A stretch of 64,000 nt of DNA, taken from the NCBI GenBank assembly GCA_937892955.1, contig CALBKH010000051.1, positions 1 to 64,000 on the forward strand. The letters run 5' to 3'. Origin of the DNA: an uncultured Alphaproteobacteria bacterium. GTDB taxonomy: Bacteria; Pseudomonadota; Alphaproteobacteria; Rhizobiales; Ancalomicrobiaceae. Positions 45,768 through 56,680 of the stretch are shown one piece after another. The position numbers and the translations under genes were made by a program. Below the pieces are notes generated by a model. It was not told the DNA's origin and searched no databases. It saw only the letters and a list, made by a program, of their open reading frames with translations. Within the stretch, counting starts at the first letter, position 1. Each line of letters begins with the position of its first letter.

Positions 45768-46562
45768 TCACGGGCAGGCGCAATCGCAGATGACGCGATC
45801 CAGGCTGCCGTAGGTCGGTGTACCACCTCTGGTGACCGAGACGAAGCCGCACTTCGGCACTTCGCGCCAACTGTCGCATTCCTCGTCGATCGGTTCCGAC
45901 ACGACGATGGTGCCGTCGAGCCGATCGGAGATGTAGAGAGTGGGCGGCCGCGGGTCCGACGACCAGCGGAAGGCCCACAACCGATCCCCATCGGTGAGGC
46001 AGGCGGCGAACCGGAAGGCCTCGCGCACCCCCGCCTGCTGCTGGATGTCGAGCACCAGACGAATGGTCCGCGCGATCGCCCCGACCGGATCCCCGTCGAG
46101 CCCCTGGCCGAGGGCGGCGAGGAAGAAGGCCTCGGAATCGGTCGACCCCACCCGCCGGACGTAGAGATCGTCGGGGATCAGCCCCTCGACCTTGCGGCGG
46201 ATCAGCTTGTGGCCGCCGATCTGGCCGTTGTGCATGAACATCCACTTGCCGTGGACGAAGGGATGGCAGTTGACCCGAGCGACCGCCGCCTCGGTCGAGG
46301 CCCGCACATGGGCGAAGAACAGCCCGGAGCGCACCTGGGCGCAGATCGAGCGCAGGTTCTCGTCCGACCAAGCCGGCAGCGTCTCGCGATAGCACCCCGG
46401 TTCGGAGCGCTCGCCGTACCAGCCGATGCCGAAGCCGTCGCCGTTGGTCGGCGTCTTGCCCTGCGAGGCGGAGAGCGCCTGATGGACGAGGGAATGTTCC
46501 GGACGGCAGACGAGATCCTCGAGCAGGATCGGCCGACCGGTATAGGCGAGGATGCGACACAT
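45768..46562 (-). CDS. Class II glutamine amidotransferase (YafJ/EgtC-like)
   Basis: A 264-residue Ntn-hydrolase. Met is followed directly by the nucleophile Cys2 (MCRILAYTG), and the family motifs NGDGFGIGWYG, FFAHVRAST, NCHPFVHGKWMFMHNGQI and STDSEAFF are all present, so the glutaminase site is intact. No synthase partner domain is fused or adjacent. The C-terminus ends in a Cys pair (CDCACP). The ATG at 46562 is fixed by Cys2. The physiological acceptor is unknown. Confidence 0.9.
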   Translation of the reverse strand: MCRILAYTGRPILLEDLVCRPEHSLVHQALSASQGKTPTNGDGFGIGWYGERSEPGCYRETLPAWSDENLRSICAQVRSGLFFAHVRASTEAAVARVNCHPFVHGKWMFMHNGQIGGHKLIRRKVEGLIPDDLYVRRVGSTDSEAFFLAALGQGLDGDPVGAIARTIRLVLDIQQQAGVREAFRFAACLTDGDRLWAFRWSSDPRPPTLYISDRLDGTIVVSEPIDEECDSWREVPKCGFVSVTRGGTPTYGSLDRVICDCACP

Positions 46563-47020
46563 GGGCGATGGTCCCCGACGACCCGGAGATTTGCGTCGAA
46601 AGCTCAGTATGAGGAACCAATTGTTAACAAACCGGCAAGGAATGGTAAACCATCCCGTTGCCGCTTGTTCCGGCGCAATTCGAATCCTCGTGCCGAATTT
46701 CCCGGCACGCCGGGCCCGACCCGGCGCGCCGTTCGTCCGATGCTTCGCCGGCGAATGTGGCGAAGGCGGGACGCGGAGTCGGACGCGGGCTCGGGCGAAG
46801 AGATTCGCACGGCCCGTGTCGCCGCGATCACGCGGTCCACTGCCGACCCGGACGGTGGAAGCCCTGCCGCCGCCTTGCCCCCGCCTCCGCGCATCGCTAC
46901 ATAGGGCGCAACCGGCGAGAGACGGCCGAAATCGGGGCCTCCCGAGAGCCGTCCCCCTCCCCCTTCCGAGACCCTGCGGGCGACGCCCGTCGACGAGACC
47001 CACCGAGGACGCGAGCCCCC
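46563..47020. other. Divergent promoter region between the amidotransferase gene and ettA
   Basis: 458 bases. An AT-rich patch at 46608-46655 (AACCAATTGTTAACAAACC) is the likely promoter zone. The remainder is GC-rich without recognisable gene or operator. Confidence 0.5.
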
Positions 47021-48688
<1,668 letters not shown>

Positions 48689-48726
48689 GAGCCGGCCGAC
48701 GGGCGGCACCTCCTCTCTGAGACGAA

Positions 48727-48756
48727 GAACCCGGCGAGATCGCTCTCGCCGGGTTC
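48727..48756 (+). terminator. Hairpin after ettA
   Basis: A 13-bp perfect stem (GAACCCGGCGAGA/TCTCGCCGGGTTC) with a TCGC tetraloop starts 38 bases after the stop. No T run follows, but the strength and position favour a 3' end signal. Confidence 0.65.
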
Positions 48757-48982
48757 AGACTGAAAAGGGCTTCGACTATCCCGAACGGGCTCGCACCCGC
48801 CCCCATTCCCGCAATGTCCCGATCATCGGCGTCTTCGAACGAAGTTGCATGTACATACGAGATACAACCACTGGCATTCCAATTGTTTCGGCCTCGGTGT
48901 TGCCGTTGCGCTACACTCCCCTCCCCCCCCGAAACATGCTACGTCGCCGCCTCGCACCGACGTCCGTTTCCCGAGATCCCCG

Positions 48983-50269
48983 ATGACCGACCTCACCCGC
49001 CGCCTGCCCGCTTCCTGCTTCGCCTACGTCGACGGTGACCTCACCCTCGACGGCGTCAAGGTCGCGGACATCGCGAAGGAGGTCGGAACCCCTTTCTATC
49101 TCTATTCGGCCAAGCGCCTGCGCGAGAACTGGGCGCGGCTCGCCGATGCGTTGGCGCCTCTGAACGTCTCCATCCACTACGCCATGAAGGCCAACGCCAA
49201 TCGCGCCGTGGTCGCGGTGCTGGCGAAGGAGGGCGCCGGCGCCGACATCGTCTCGGGCGGCGAGCTGACGCGGGCGCTCGATGCCGGCATTCCGGCCTCC
49301 AAGGTGGTGTTCTCCGGCGTCGGCAAGACCGACGAGGAGATCGCCCGGGCGCTCGAGGCGCAAATCCACCAGCTCAACGCCGAGTCCTACGAGGAACTGC
49401 ACCGCATCGACGAGATCGCCCGCGCCCGTGGCGTGGTGGCGAGTGTCGCGCTGCGCGTCAACCCGGACGTCGACGCCGAGACCCACGCCAAGATCACGAC
49501 CGGAAAGAAGGACAACAAGTTCGGCGTCGACGCCGATCGCCTCGCCGCGCTCGACAACGAGCTGAAGGCGATGGCCAACGTCCGCCTCGTCGGCCTCGCC
49601 GTCCACATCGGCTCGCAGATCCTGTCGACCCGTCCCTTCGCCGCGGCCTACGCCCGGGTGGCCGAGCTGACGCGCGAGCTGCGCGCCCGTGGTCACGCTC
49701 TCACCCGCCTCGACCTCGGCGGCGGCTTCGGCATCCCCTATCAGAACGAACTCGGCATCGATCCGGCCGACCTCGCCGCAACGATCCGCGACACCGTCGG
49801 TGATCTCGGCTGCGAACTCGCCGTCGAACCAGGCCGTTCGATCGTCGCCGACGCCGGCGTGCTGGTGTCGAAGGTGGTCTTCGTCAAGGACGGCGGCTCG
49901 CTGCAGTTCGCCGTGCTCGACGGCGCGATGAACGACCTGATGCGCCCGGCGATGTACGACAGCCACCACGACATCGTGCCCGTCCGCGAGCCGGCCGCCG
50001 GCGCCGAGCCGATCGAATACGACGTCGTCGGGCCGATCTGCGAATCCTCCGACACCTTCGCCAAGCGGCGAAAGCTGCCGCCGCTCAGCCCCGGCGACCT
50101 CGTCGCACTGGCAACCGCCGGGGCCTACGGCGCCACCATGTCGGGCACCTACAATGCCCGCCCGCTGATCCCCGAAGTGCTGGTCGACGCCGGCCGCTTC
50201 GCCGTCACCCGCAAGCGCGTCACCGTCGAGGAACAGCTCGGCTGGGAGAGCGTGCCGGCCTGGCTGTGA
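48983..50269 (+). CDS. lysA: Diaminopimelate decarboxylase
   Basis: Last step of lysine synthesis, decarboxylating meso-DAP. The 428-residue PLP enzyme of fold type III has the PLP lysine Lys69 in HYAMKANAN, the glycine loop DLGGGFGIPY, the phosphate-binding VEPGRSIVA, and the CESSDTF cysteine of the second active-site half. The ATG at 48983 (MTDLTRRLPASCFAYVDGDL) agrees with the family in this order. It lies alone: argH and a small lipoprotein gene often found before lysA are not here. Confidence 0.96.
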   Translation: MTDLTRRLPASCFAYVDGDLTLDGVKVADIAKEVGTPFYLYSAKRLRENWARLADALAPLNVSIHYAMKANANRAVVAVLAKEGAGADIVSGGELTRALDAGIPASKVVFSGVGKTDEEIARALEAQIHQLNAESYEELHRIDEIARARGVVASVALRVNPDVDAETHAKITTGKKDNKFGVDADRLAALDNELKAMANVRLVGLAVHIGSQILSTRPFAAAYARVAELTRELRARGHALTRLDLGGGFGIPYQNELGIDPADLAATIRDTVGDLGCELAVEPGRSIVADAGVLVSKVVFVKDGGSLQFAVLDGAMNDLMRPAMYDSHHDIVPVREPAAGAEPIEYDVVGPICESSDTFAKRRKLPPLSPGDLVALATAGAYGATMSGTYNARPLIPEVLVDAGRFAVTRKRVTVEEQLGWESVPAWL

Positions 50270-50285
50270 GGGCAGGGACGGACGT

Positions 50286-50438
50286 CCCTTCTCCCCTTGC
50301 GGGAGAAGGTGCCCGAAGGGCGGATGAGGGGTCCGAGCCTCTCCACGCCGCACTGCGTCGCTGAACCGCCGCGGTTGCCCCGCTTCGCGGCACCCCCTCA
50401 TCCGGCCCTGCGGGCCACCTCCCCCGCGAGGGGGACGG
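50286..50438. repeat. Pair of inverted intergenic repeat copies after lysA
   Basis: The left copy has a hairpin CCTTCTCC-N6-GGAGAAGG-like segment followed by GTGCCCGAAGGGCGGATGAGGGG. The right copy is in reverse orientation: CCCCTCATCCGGCCCTGCGGGCCACCTCCCCC. CGGATGAGGGG (50321-50331) and CCCCTCATCCG (50394-50404) are exact complements. This is a widespread repeat type in Hyphomicrobiales, recognised from memory. A partial copy is near 56540. Confidence 0.75.
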
Positions 50439-50502
50439 AAGACGGTGCCCCGGCCGGAGGTGATCGCGGAAGTAGCTGCGGTTCACAGACCCTACGACCC
50501 GC

Positions 50503-52314
50503 TCACTCCGTCCCGCTGCCGCCGTTGCGGAACTGCAGACGCGCCAGACGAGCGTAGAGCCCGTCCTTGGCCACCAGGGCCGCGTGGGTGCCCTCCTCGA
50601 CGACCTTGCCGCCGTCGATGACCAGGATACGGTCGCAGGCGAGCACGGTGGCGAGGCGATGGGCGATGACCAGCGTCGTGCGGCCGACCATCAGGCGTTC
50701 GAGTGCGGTGTGGACGGTCGCCTCGCTCTCGGCGTCGAGGGCGCTGGTCGCCTCGTCGAGGAGCAGGATCGGCGCGGCGCGCAGCACGGCGCGGGCGATG
50801 GCGAGGCGCTGGCGTTGGCCGCCGGAGAGCGTCACACCGCGTTCGCCGACCTGGGTTCCGTAGCCGTCGGGCAATGCCCCGACGAACTCGTCGACGAGCG
50901 CCGCCTTCGCCGCTTCGATCACGTCCGCGTCCGAGGCGTCGCGCCGGCCGTAGCGGATGTTCTCCATGATCGTGTCGGCGAAGATCACCGTGTCCTGCGG
51001 CACGATGGCAATGCGGTCGCGCACCGCCGTCGGATCGGCCGTCTTGACGTCGACCCCGTCGACCAGCACCCGGCCGCCGGTGGTGTCGTAGTAGCGCAGC
51101 AGCAGATGGAAAAGTGTCGATTTGCCCGCCCCCGAGGGGCCGACGAGGGCGATCTTCTCGCCCTTCTTCACGGCGATGTCGACGCCGTCGAGCACGGTTC
51201 GGTTCGGCGCACCGGGATAGGCGAAGCGCACGCCCTCGAAGGCGACCTCGCCGAGCGACGGCGACGGCATCGCCACCGGGAAGGCCGGGGCGGTGATCGA
51301 CGGTTCCTCGTGGAGAAGCTCACCGAGCCGTTCGGCCGCACCCGCCCCTTGCGCGATCTCGCCCCACACCTGGGAGAGCTCGGAGAGCGCGCCGGCGGCG
51401 AAGACCGAGTAGAGCACGAACTGGGAGAGCGAACCGGGCGTCAGGCGGCCGGCGAGCACGTCGGTGGCGCCGATCCACAACACCGCCACCACCGATCCGA
51501 AGACGGTGAAGATGGCGACCGCGGTCAGCCACGCCCGCGCCTTGGTCGATGAGCGCGCCGCCTCGAAGGCGCTCTCCACCGATCGGGCGAAATGGGCGAT
51601 CGCCGAGCCCTCGTTGGTGAAGGCCTGCAGCGTCCGCATCGCCCCGATGCTCTCCGAGGCGAAGGCGGCGGCCGAGGCCAGCGTGTCCTGGGCGAAGCGC
51701 GAACGGGCCCGCACCTTGCGCCCGAAGGCGACGAGCGGCAGCACGATCACGGGGATGGCCAGCAGCACCAGCCCGGAGAGGCGGGGGGAGGTGACGATCA
51801 TCATCGCCACGGCGCCGATGAACAGGAAGAGGTTGCGCAGCGCGATCGAGGCCGAGGCGCCGACCGCCGACTTGATCTGCGTGGTGTCGGCGGTCAGACG
51901 CGACACGATCTCGCCCGACTGCGAGCGATCCCAGAAATCGGCCGAGAGCTTGGTCACATGGTCGAAGACCTGACGGCGCAGGTCGGCGACGATGCGCTCG
52001 CCGAGCCAGGTGACGAGGTAGTAGCGGGTGGCGGAGGCGACGGCGAGCGCGCCGGCCAGGATCACCAGCATGGCGAAATAGCGATCGATGAAGGCGCCGT
52101 CGGCGGCGGAGAAGCCGTGGTCGATCATCCGCCGGATGGCGAGCGGCAGCAGCAGCGTCACCCCGGCGGCGGCCACCAGCGCCGCGAAGGCGGCGAGGAC
52201 GTGGCCCTTGTGGCGGGCGAGGAACGGCAGGAGCGCCTTCAGCGGCTTGATCGAACGGCGGCGCGCCGCCGCGTCGTCGGGGGTCGCCGCATCGGCGGAA
52301 GCGGATCTGCGCAC
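50503..52314 (-). CDS. ABC transporter, fused permease and ATPase (MsbA/ABCB type)
   Basis: A half-transporter of 603 residues, acting as a homodimer exporter. Six membrane helices cover residues 30-320, then the nucleotide domain has Walker A GPSGAGKST, Q-loop IVPQDTVIF, signature LSGGQ, Walker B ILLLDEATSALD and switch IAHRLAT. Substrate (lipid, drug or peptide) is unknown. The GTG at 52314 is preferred because AGGGTGAGGA lies ten bases upstream; the frame extends further but without conservation. It is divergent from rpmE, an arrangement common in this order. Confidence 0.9.
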   Translation of the reverse strand: MRRSASADAATPDDAAARRRSIKPLKALLPFLARHKGHVLAAFAALVAAAGVTLLLPLAIRRMIDHGFSAADGAFIDRYFAMLVILAGALAVASATRYYLVTWLGERIVADLRRQVFDHVTKLSADFWDRSQSGEIVSRLTADTTQIKSAVGASASIALRNLFLFIGAVAMMIVTSPRLSGLVLLAIPVIVLPLVAFGRKVRARSRFAQDTLASAAAFASESIGAMRTLQAFTNEGSAIAHFARSVESAFEAARSSTKARAWLTAVAIFTVFGSVVAVLWIGATDVLAGRLTPGSLSQFVLYSVFAAGALSELSQVWGEIAQGAGAAERLGELLHEEPSITAPAFPVAMPSPSLGEVAFEGVRFAYPGAPNRTVLDGVDIAVKKGEKIALVGPSGAGKSTLFHLLLRYYDTTGGRVLVDGVDVKTADPTAVRDRIAIVPQDTVIFADTIMENIRYGRRDASDADVIEAAKAALVDEFVGALPDGYGTQVGERGVTLSGGQRQRLAIARAVLRAAPILLLDEATSALDAESEATVHTALERLMVGRTTLVIAHRLATVLACDRILVIDGGKVVEEGTHAALVAKDGLYARLARLQFRNGGSGTE

Positions 52315-52666
52315 GGGTCTGGCGTCCTCACCCTGGGTCTCGAGGCGCACGGGCCGCCTCGCGCGGGAGCCACGCGGGCTCCCCGGCTTCTGAGATGCCT
52401 GTTCATTGACCCGAACGGCGCTCCGGATCAAGTCCGACGTCGCCGCGGCGAGCGACACGATCCGGTGAAGAACCCGGCTCGGAACCGCGGTTTCGCGCCT
52501 CGCCGGCGCTTGTTCCCGGACGAGAGATGAGCTATGGATGCGCCCGAACCGACGAGACGGCCGCAGGCGCCCGCACTGCGGCCTCGTTTTTCGTCGAGCG
52601 CTCTTCAGATCGATCCTCGTCGCGCCCCGGGGCGCCGGATGGATCAGCACGGACGAGGACAGACCG

Positions 52667-52888
52667 ATGAAGCAGGGTATCCACCCCGACTACCACACCA
52701 TCAAGGTGGTGATGACCGACGGCACCGAGTTCTTCACTCGCTCGACCATGGGCAAGGACGGAGACACGCTGAACCTCGACATCGACCCGAAGTCGCATCC
52801 GGCGTGGACCGGCGGTTCGCAGCAGCTCCTCGATCGCGGCGGCCGCATCTCCAAGTTCAAGGACAAGTTCAAGGGCTTCGGTCTCTGA
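52667..52888 (+). CDS. rpmE: 50S ribosomal protein L31
   Basis: A 73-residue large-subunit protein (MKQGIHPDYHTIKVVMTDG, then DIDPKSHPAWTGG). No cysteines are present, so it is a zinc-free form, usual for this class. The ATG at 52667 has GAGGACAG nine bases upstream. A strong terminator follows, so it is a single-gene unit. Confidence 0.96.
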   Translation: MKQGIHPDYHTIKVVMTDGTEFFTRSTMGKDGDTLNLDIDPKSHPAWTGGSQQLLDRGGRISKFKDKFKGFGL

Positions 52889-52918
52889 TCGACCCTGGAC
52901 GAGATGTCCGGACATGCG

Positions 52919-52951
52919 AACCCCGGCCCGAGAGGCCGGGGTTTTCGTTTG
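52919..52951 (+). terminator. Rho-independent terminator after rpmE
   Basis: A 10-bp perfect stem (AACCCCGGCC/GGCCGGGGTT) with a 5-nt loop, followed by TTCGTTTG, starts 30 bases after the stop. Confidence 0.85.
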
Positions 52952-53000
52952 CGCGGTGTCGTTTCGCGCCGGGCGCGTCTGAGCCCTCCGGCCTCCGCTA

Positions 53001-53879
53001 TCAGCGCCGCAGCCACAGCCCGACCCGCGGCCCGAAGACGTTGGTGACGAGCCCGGCGATCACCAGGACCGCACCGATCGCCTCGCGCCCGCCGATCGGC
53101 TCGCCGAGGACGAGGAAGGCGCTCGTGAGGCCGAAGACCGGCACCAGCAGCGAGAACGGCGCGACCGTCGCCGCCGGATGGCGCGACATCAGATGCGACC
53201 AGATGCCGAAGCCCAGCACCGTCGTCGGCCAAGCGAGATAGGCGACCGCGGCGATCGCCATCGGGGTCGGATGCGACAACGTGGCGACGATCGCCTCGCC
53301 GCCTTCGAAGACCCACGACAGCGCGAACAGCGGCAAGGGCGCGACGAGGCTCGCCCAGACGACGAAGCCGAGCATGTCGATCCGCCCCGCCTTCTTGGTG
53401 ATGATGTTGGCGAGCCCCCAGCAGGCCGCCGCCGCGAGCACCATCAGGAACGGCCCGAGCGGCGCACCGCCCCCTGTCCGCGTCGAGGCGATCACCAGGA
53501 TGCCGAGCGCCGCCACCGCCGCGCCGACGATCTGGATCGGCTTCGGCCTTTCGCCGAGGAGGAAGAAGGCGAGCCCCATGGTGAAGAAGGCCTGCATCTG
53601 CAGCACCAGCGACGAGAGGCCGGCCGGCATGCCGACCTTCATGCCGACGAACAACAGGCCGAACTTGACGACGCCGAGGACGAGACCGAAGGCGATCACC
53701 CAGCGTGCCGCACAGGCCGGCCGCTTCACGAAGAACACCGCCGGCAGCGCCGCGAAGAAGAAGCGCAGCCCGGTCAACAACAGTGGCGGCACGTCGGCGA
53801 CGCCGAGCTTGATGACGACGAAGTTGAAGCCCCAGATCGCCACCACGAGGACGGCGAGAAGAATGTCCCGAACCGGCAT
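53001..53879 (-). CDS. EamA/DMT-superfamily transporter
   Basis: A 292-residue inner-membrane protein with about ten hydrophobic helices in two EamA repeats. It begins MPVRDILLAVLVVAIWGFNFVVIKLG, with VPPLLLTGLRFFFAALPA, typical of the RhaT/EamA group of amino-acid or metabolite exporters. It lies 45 bases downstream of the aminotransferase gene on the same strand and may be cotranscribed, which would suggest an amino-acid substrate. It is unrelated in detail to the transporter at 13536. Confidence 0.85.
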   Translation of the reverse strand: MPVRDILLAVLVVAIWGFNFVVIKLGVADVPPLLLTGLRFFFAALPAVFFVKRPACAARWVIAFGLVLGVVKFGLLFVGMKVGMPAGLSSLVLQMQAFFTMGLAFFLLGERPKPIQIVGAAVAALGILVIASTRTGGGAPLGPFLMVLAAAACWGLANIITKKAGRIDMLGFVVWASLVAPLPLFALSWVFEGGEAIVATLSHPTPMAIAAVAYLAWPTTVLGFGIWSHLMSRHPAATVAPFSLLVPVFGLTSAFLVLGEPIGGREAIGAVLVIAGLVTNVFGPRVGLWLRR

Positions 53880-53924
53880 GACGCTCTCCTCGGTCGCCCG
53901 TCGCGACCTTGCCGAACCGGAGCC

Positions 53925-55157
53925 TCAGCCGGCCATCCGCCCGATCAGCCGGCCGAGCCGGCCGATGCCCTCGGCGATCTGCGCCTCGTTGGGCGACGAG
54001 AAATTGAGGCGGATGGTGTTCGCCATCGCGTCGGTGGCGAAGAACGCCTTGCCGGGGACGAAGGCCACCCGCTCCTCGGCGATCGCCCGGGCGAGCAGGT
54101 CGGCGCCGTCGATGCCGGCCGGCAGCGTCACCCAGACGAAGAGGCCGCCCTCCGGATGGGTCCAGGTGGCACCCTTCGGCATCGAGGCGTCGAGTGCCGC
54201 CATCATCGCGTCGCGACGCTTGCCGTAGAGCGCCTTGGCGCGCTCGACGTTGGCCTCGTAGGTGGTCTCGGCGGTCTTCGCCATGACCATCTGGTTGAGC
54301 GTCGAGGAGTGCAGGTCGCCGGCCTGCTTGATCAGCACCAGCTTCTGGATCAGCGGCGTCGCCGCGACGATCCAGCCGACGCGCAGCGCCGGGACCAGCG
54401 TCTTGGAGAAGGTGCCGCAATAGATGGTGCGGGTCTTCTCGATGTCGCCGCCGTTGCGGGCGAGGTCGAGCGACAGGATCGACGGGCTCGGCTCGCCGTC
54501 GAAGCGCAGCGCCTGATAGGCGCTGTCCTCGATCACCGGAATCTCGAGTTCCTCGGCGAGATCGAGCAGCTTCTCGCGGCTCGCCAGCGGCATGGTGATG
54601 CCGGTCGGATTGGCGTAGTCGGGCACGACATAGGCGAACTTGACCCGCCCGCCGTTCGCCGCCGCTGCACTCGCATAGGCCGCCGGCGTGGTGTTGCCAC
54701 CGTCGAGGATGAGCCGGTCGTAGCGCGGCTCGTAGGAATTGAACGCCTGCAACGCACCGAGATAGGTCGGCGCCTCCACGAGCGCCGTGTCGCCCGGCGA
54801 CAGGAACAGCTTGCCGAGGAAGTCGAGCCCCTGCTGCGAGCCGCAGGTGATCAGCACGTGGTCGGCGGTGCAGGGAACGCCGTTCCGACCCATGAAGTCG
54901 ACGATCCAGCGGCGAAGCGGCGCGTAGCCCTCGGAGACCGAGTACTGCAACGCCTGCGCCGCCTGCGCCGGATCGGCGAGGATCTCGTCCTGGGCGCGGC
55001 GAATGGCCTCGACCGGGAACAGCACCGGATCGGGGATGCCGCCGGCGAAGGAGATGATGTCCGGCTGGTCGAGGAGCTTCAGGAGCTCGCGGATCTCGGA
55101 GGCGCGCATGCGCTCCGAACGGGTGGCGAAGACATGGGACCAGTCGACCGCGGACAT
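53925..55157 (-). CDS. PLP-dependent aminotransferase (class I/II, LysN/2-aminoadipate-like)
   Basis: A 410-residue fold-type I enzyme. ISFAGGIPDPVLFP is the start of the substrate-binding region; ITCGSQQGLDFLGKLFLSPGD, YVVPDYANPTG and GTFSKTLVPALRVGW contain the aromatic, Asp/Tyr and PLP-lysine motifs. It has no HTH domain, so it is a free enzyme and not a MocR regulator. Likely substrates are branched, aromatic or aminoadipate-type amino acids. The ATG at 55157 begins MSAVDWSHVFATRSERM, normal for the family. A promoter with TTGACC lies upstream. Confidence 0.9.
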   Translation of the reverse strand: MSAVDWSHVFATRSERMRASEIRELLKLLDQPDIISFAGGIPDPVLFPVEAIRRAQDEILADPAQAAQALQYSVSEGYAPLRRWIVDFMGRNGVPCTADHVLITCGSQQGLDFLGKLFLSPGDTALVEAPTYLGALQAFNSYEPRYDRLILDGGNTTPAAYASAAAANGGRVKFAYVVPDYANPTGITMPLASREKLLDLAEELEIPVIEDSAYQALRFDGEPSPSILSLDLARNGGDIEKTRTIYCGTFSKTLVPALRVGWIVAATPLIQKLVLIKQAGDLHSSTLNQMVMAKTAETTYEANVERAKALYGKRRDAMMAALDASMPKGATWTHPEGGLFVWVTLPAGIDGADLLARAIAEERVAFVPGKAFFATDAMANTIRLNFSSPNEAQIAEGIGRLGRLIGRMAG

Positions 55158-55188
55158 GAGGCTCACCTGTCGATTTCGAGGGTGGAGC

Positions 55189-55217
55189 ACGCTAGGCCCG
55201 ACCACGAAAAAGGTCAA
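55189..55217 (-). promoter_or_regulatory. Candidate promoter of the aminotransferase gene
   Basis: On the minus strand TTGACC (55212-55217) is followed after 17 bases by TAGCGT (55189-55194), in an AT-rich patch 32 bases before the start codon. The -35 is good; the -10 is weak. Confidence 0.4.
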
Positions 55218-55227
55218 CAATACTGTC

Positions 55228-56478
55228 TTAAAATTTTCGCGGTTTCGCGCCCTGTTTCGCCGCTGCGCCGCCCGCTCTGCGACAGTTGGCGCGCGCCCGG
55301 CGCAGGACCGCGACACCGAGCGCGGTGAGAACCGCGAAGCCGGCCCCGGTGAGGAAGGTCGCCTGCGCCCCGAAGGCGTCCCACAGCCCGCCGGCGAGGA
55401 GGCTGGCGCCGAGCGCGGCGACACCGGTGACGAAGTTGAAGATGCCGAAGGCTGTGCCGCGGCGCGACGCCGGCGCGGCGTCGGCGACGAGAGCGGTGAT
55501 CACCCCTTGCGTCAGCCCCATGTGCAGCCCCCAGGCGGCGACGCCGACCGCCGCCAGGACGAGGCCATCGGCGAAGGCGAGGGCCAGATCGCCGGCGATC
55601 AGCACCGCCAGCCCGACGAGCAGCGGCGCCGTCCGCCCCGCCTTGTCGGAGAGCGCCCCGGCCGGATAGGCCGCGATCGCGTAGACGACGTTCATCACCA
55701 CCAGCACCAGCGGCACCAGCGCCGCCGGCAGCCCGACAGCGGACGCTTTCAGCACCAGGAAGGCCTCCGAGAAACGCGCCAGACCGAACACCGCCGCGAC
55801 CGCCACCACGCCCCAGAAGGCACCGCCGAGCGGCACCCGCCCGTCGACCGGATCGTCGGGATCACCCTCCGCCGCGGGTCGAGCCACGTCCTCGACGCCG
55901 AAGACCAGCAGCGCCACCGCCACGAAGGCCGGCACCACCGCCACCCAGAAGACCAGGACGTAGGACCCGCCCGACGCCCACATCAGGACGACGGCGAGGA
56001 ACGGTCCCAGGAAGGCGCCGACCGTGTCGAGCGATTGCCGGAGCCCGAAGGCGGCGCCGCGCATGTCGGGGGGCGCGATGTCGGCGGCGAGCGCGTCGCG
56101 CGGCGCCCCGCGGATGCCCTTGCCGATGCGGTCGACGAACCGCGCCGCCGTCACCCAGGCGACCGAGGGCGCCAGCGGAAAGATCGGCTTGGTGAAGGCC
56201 GCCAGCCCGTAGCCGAGGACGGCGAGCCATTTGCGCGTGCCCAACCGGTCGGAGAGCGTGCCCGAGACGATCTTGACCAGCGAGGCCGTCGCCTCGGCGA
56301 TGCCCTCGATGAAGCCGACGGTCAGGGTGGAGGCGCCGAGCACGGCGACGAGATAGACCGGCAGCAGCGCGTGGATCATCTCCGAGGAGACGTCCATCGC
56401 CATCGACACCAGCCCGAGCACCCAGATGCCGCGCGGCAGGGCGGAAAGTCCGGTCTTCGCAGGGGTGGGAGGGGTCAT
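55228..56478 (-). CDS. Major facilitator superfamily transporter
   Basis: A 416-residue permease with about twelve hydrophobic helices. The motif-A loop reads GTLSDRLGTRKWLA, and RFVDRIGKGIRGAPRDALAAD follows TM4, a pattern of a distinct MFS subgroup with many unassigned members. The second-half loop is GALSDKAGRTAP. Substrate is unknown. The ATG at 56478 follows GAGG on the minus strand. The aminotransferase gene is 70 bases downstream with its own promoter-like sequence. Confidence 0.87.
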   Translation of the reverse strand: MTPPTPAKTGLSALPRGIWVLGLVSMAMDVSSEMIHALLPVYLVAVLGASTLTVGFIEGIAEATASLVKIVSGTLSDRLGTRKWLAVLGYGLAAFTKPIFPLAPSVAWVTAARFVDRIGKGIRGAPRDALAADIAPPDMRGAAFGLRQSLDTVGAFLGPFLAVVLMWASGGSYVLVFWVAVVPAFVAVALLVFGVEDVARPAAEGDPDDPVDGRVPLGGAFWGVVAVAAVFGLARFSEAFLVLKASAVGLPAALVPLVLVVMNVVYAIAAYPAGALSDKAGRTAPLLVGLAVLIAGDLALAFADGLVLAAVGVAAWGLHMGLTQGVITALVADAAPASRRGTAFGIFNFVTGVAALGASLLAGGLWDAFGAQATFLTGAGFAVLTALGVAVLRRARANCRRAGGAAAKQGAKPRKF

Positions 56479-56680
56479 CCTGGCCTCCGGCGAGGGGAAA
56501 CACCCGGCGCTACGGTCGTCCGCGCCGCCGGAGTTCGCACCTTCCTTCCCCCCTCGCGGGAGAAGGGCTTCCGCCCCGACGTCTCCGGCGTTCCCGCGAC
56601 CAGCGACACGACGAAACGGCCGGAACCGCCACCCTCCGCGGCTCGCCTTCGGCGACCCACGGATAGAGCCGCTGCCCGCC

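Noticed and set aside
53178..55328. 716-codon plus-strand open frame
   Set aside because: It is antisense to the DMT transporter and aminotransferase genes, with His/Arg/Asp-rich sequence and no motif.
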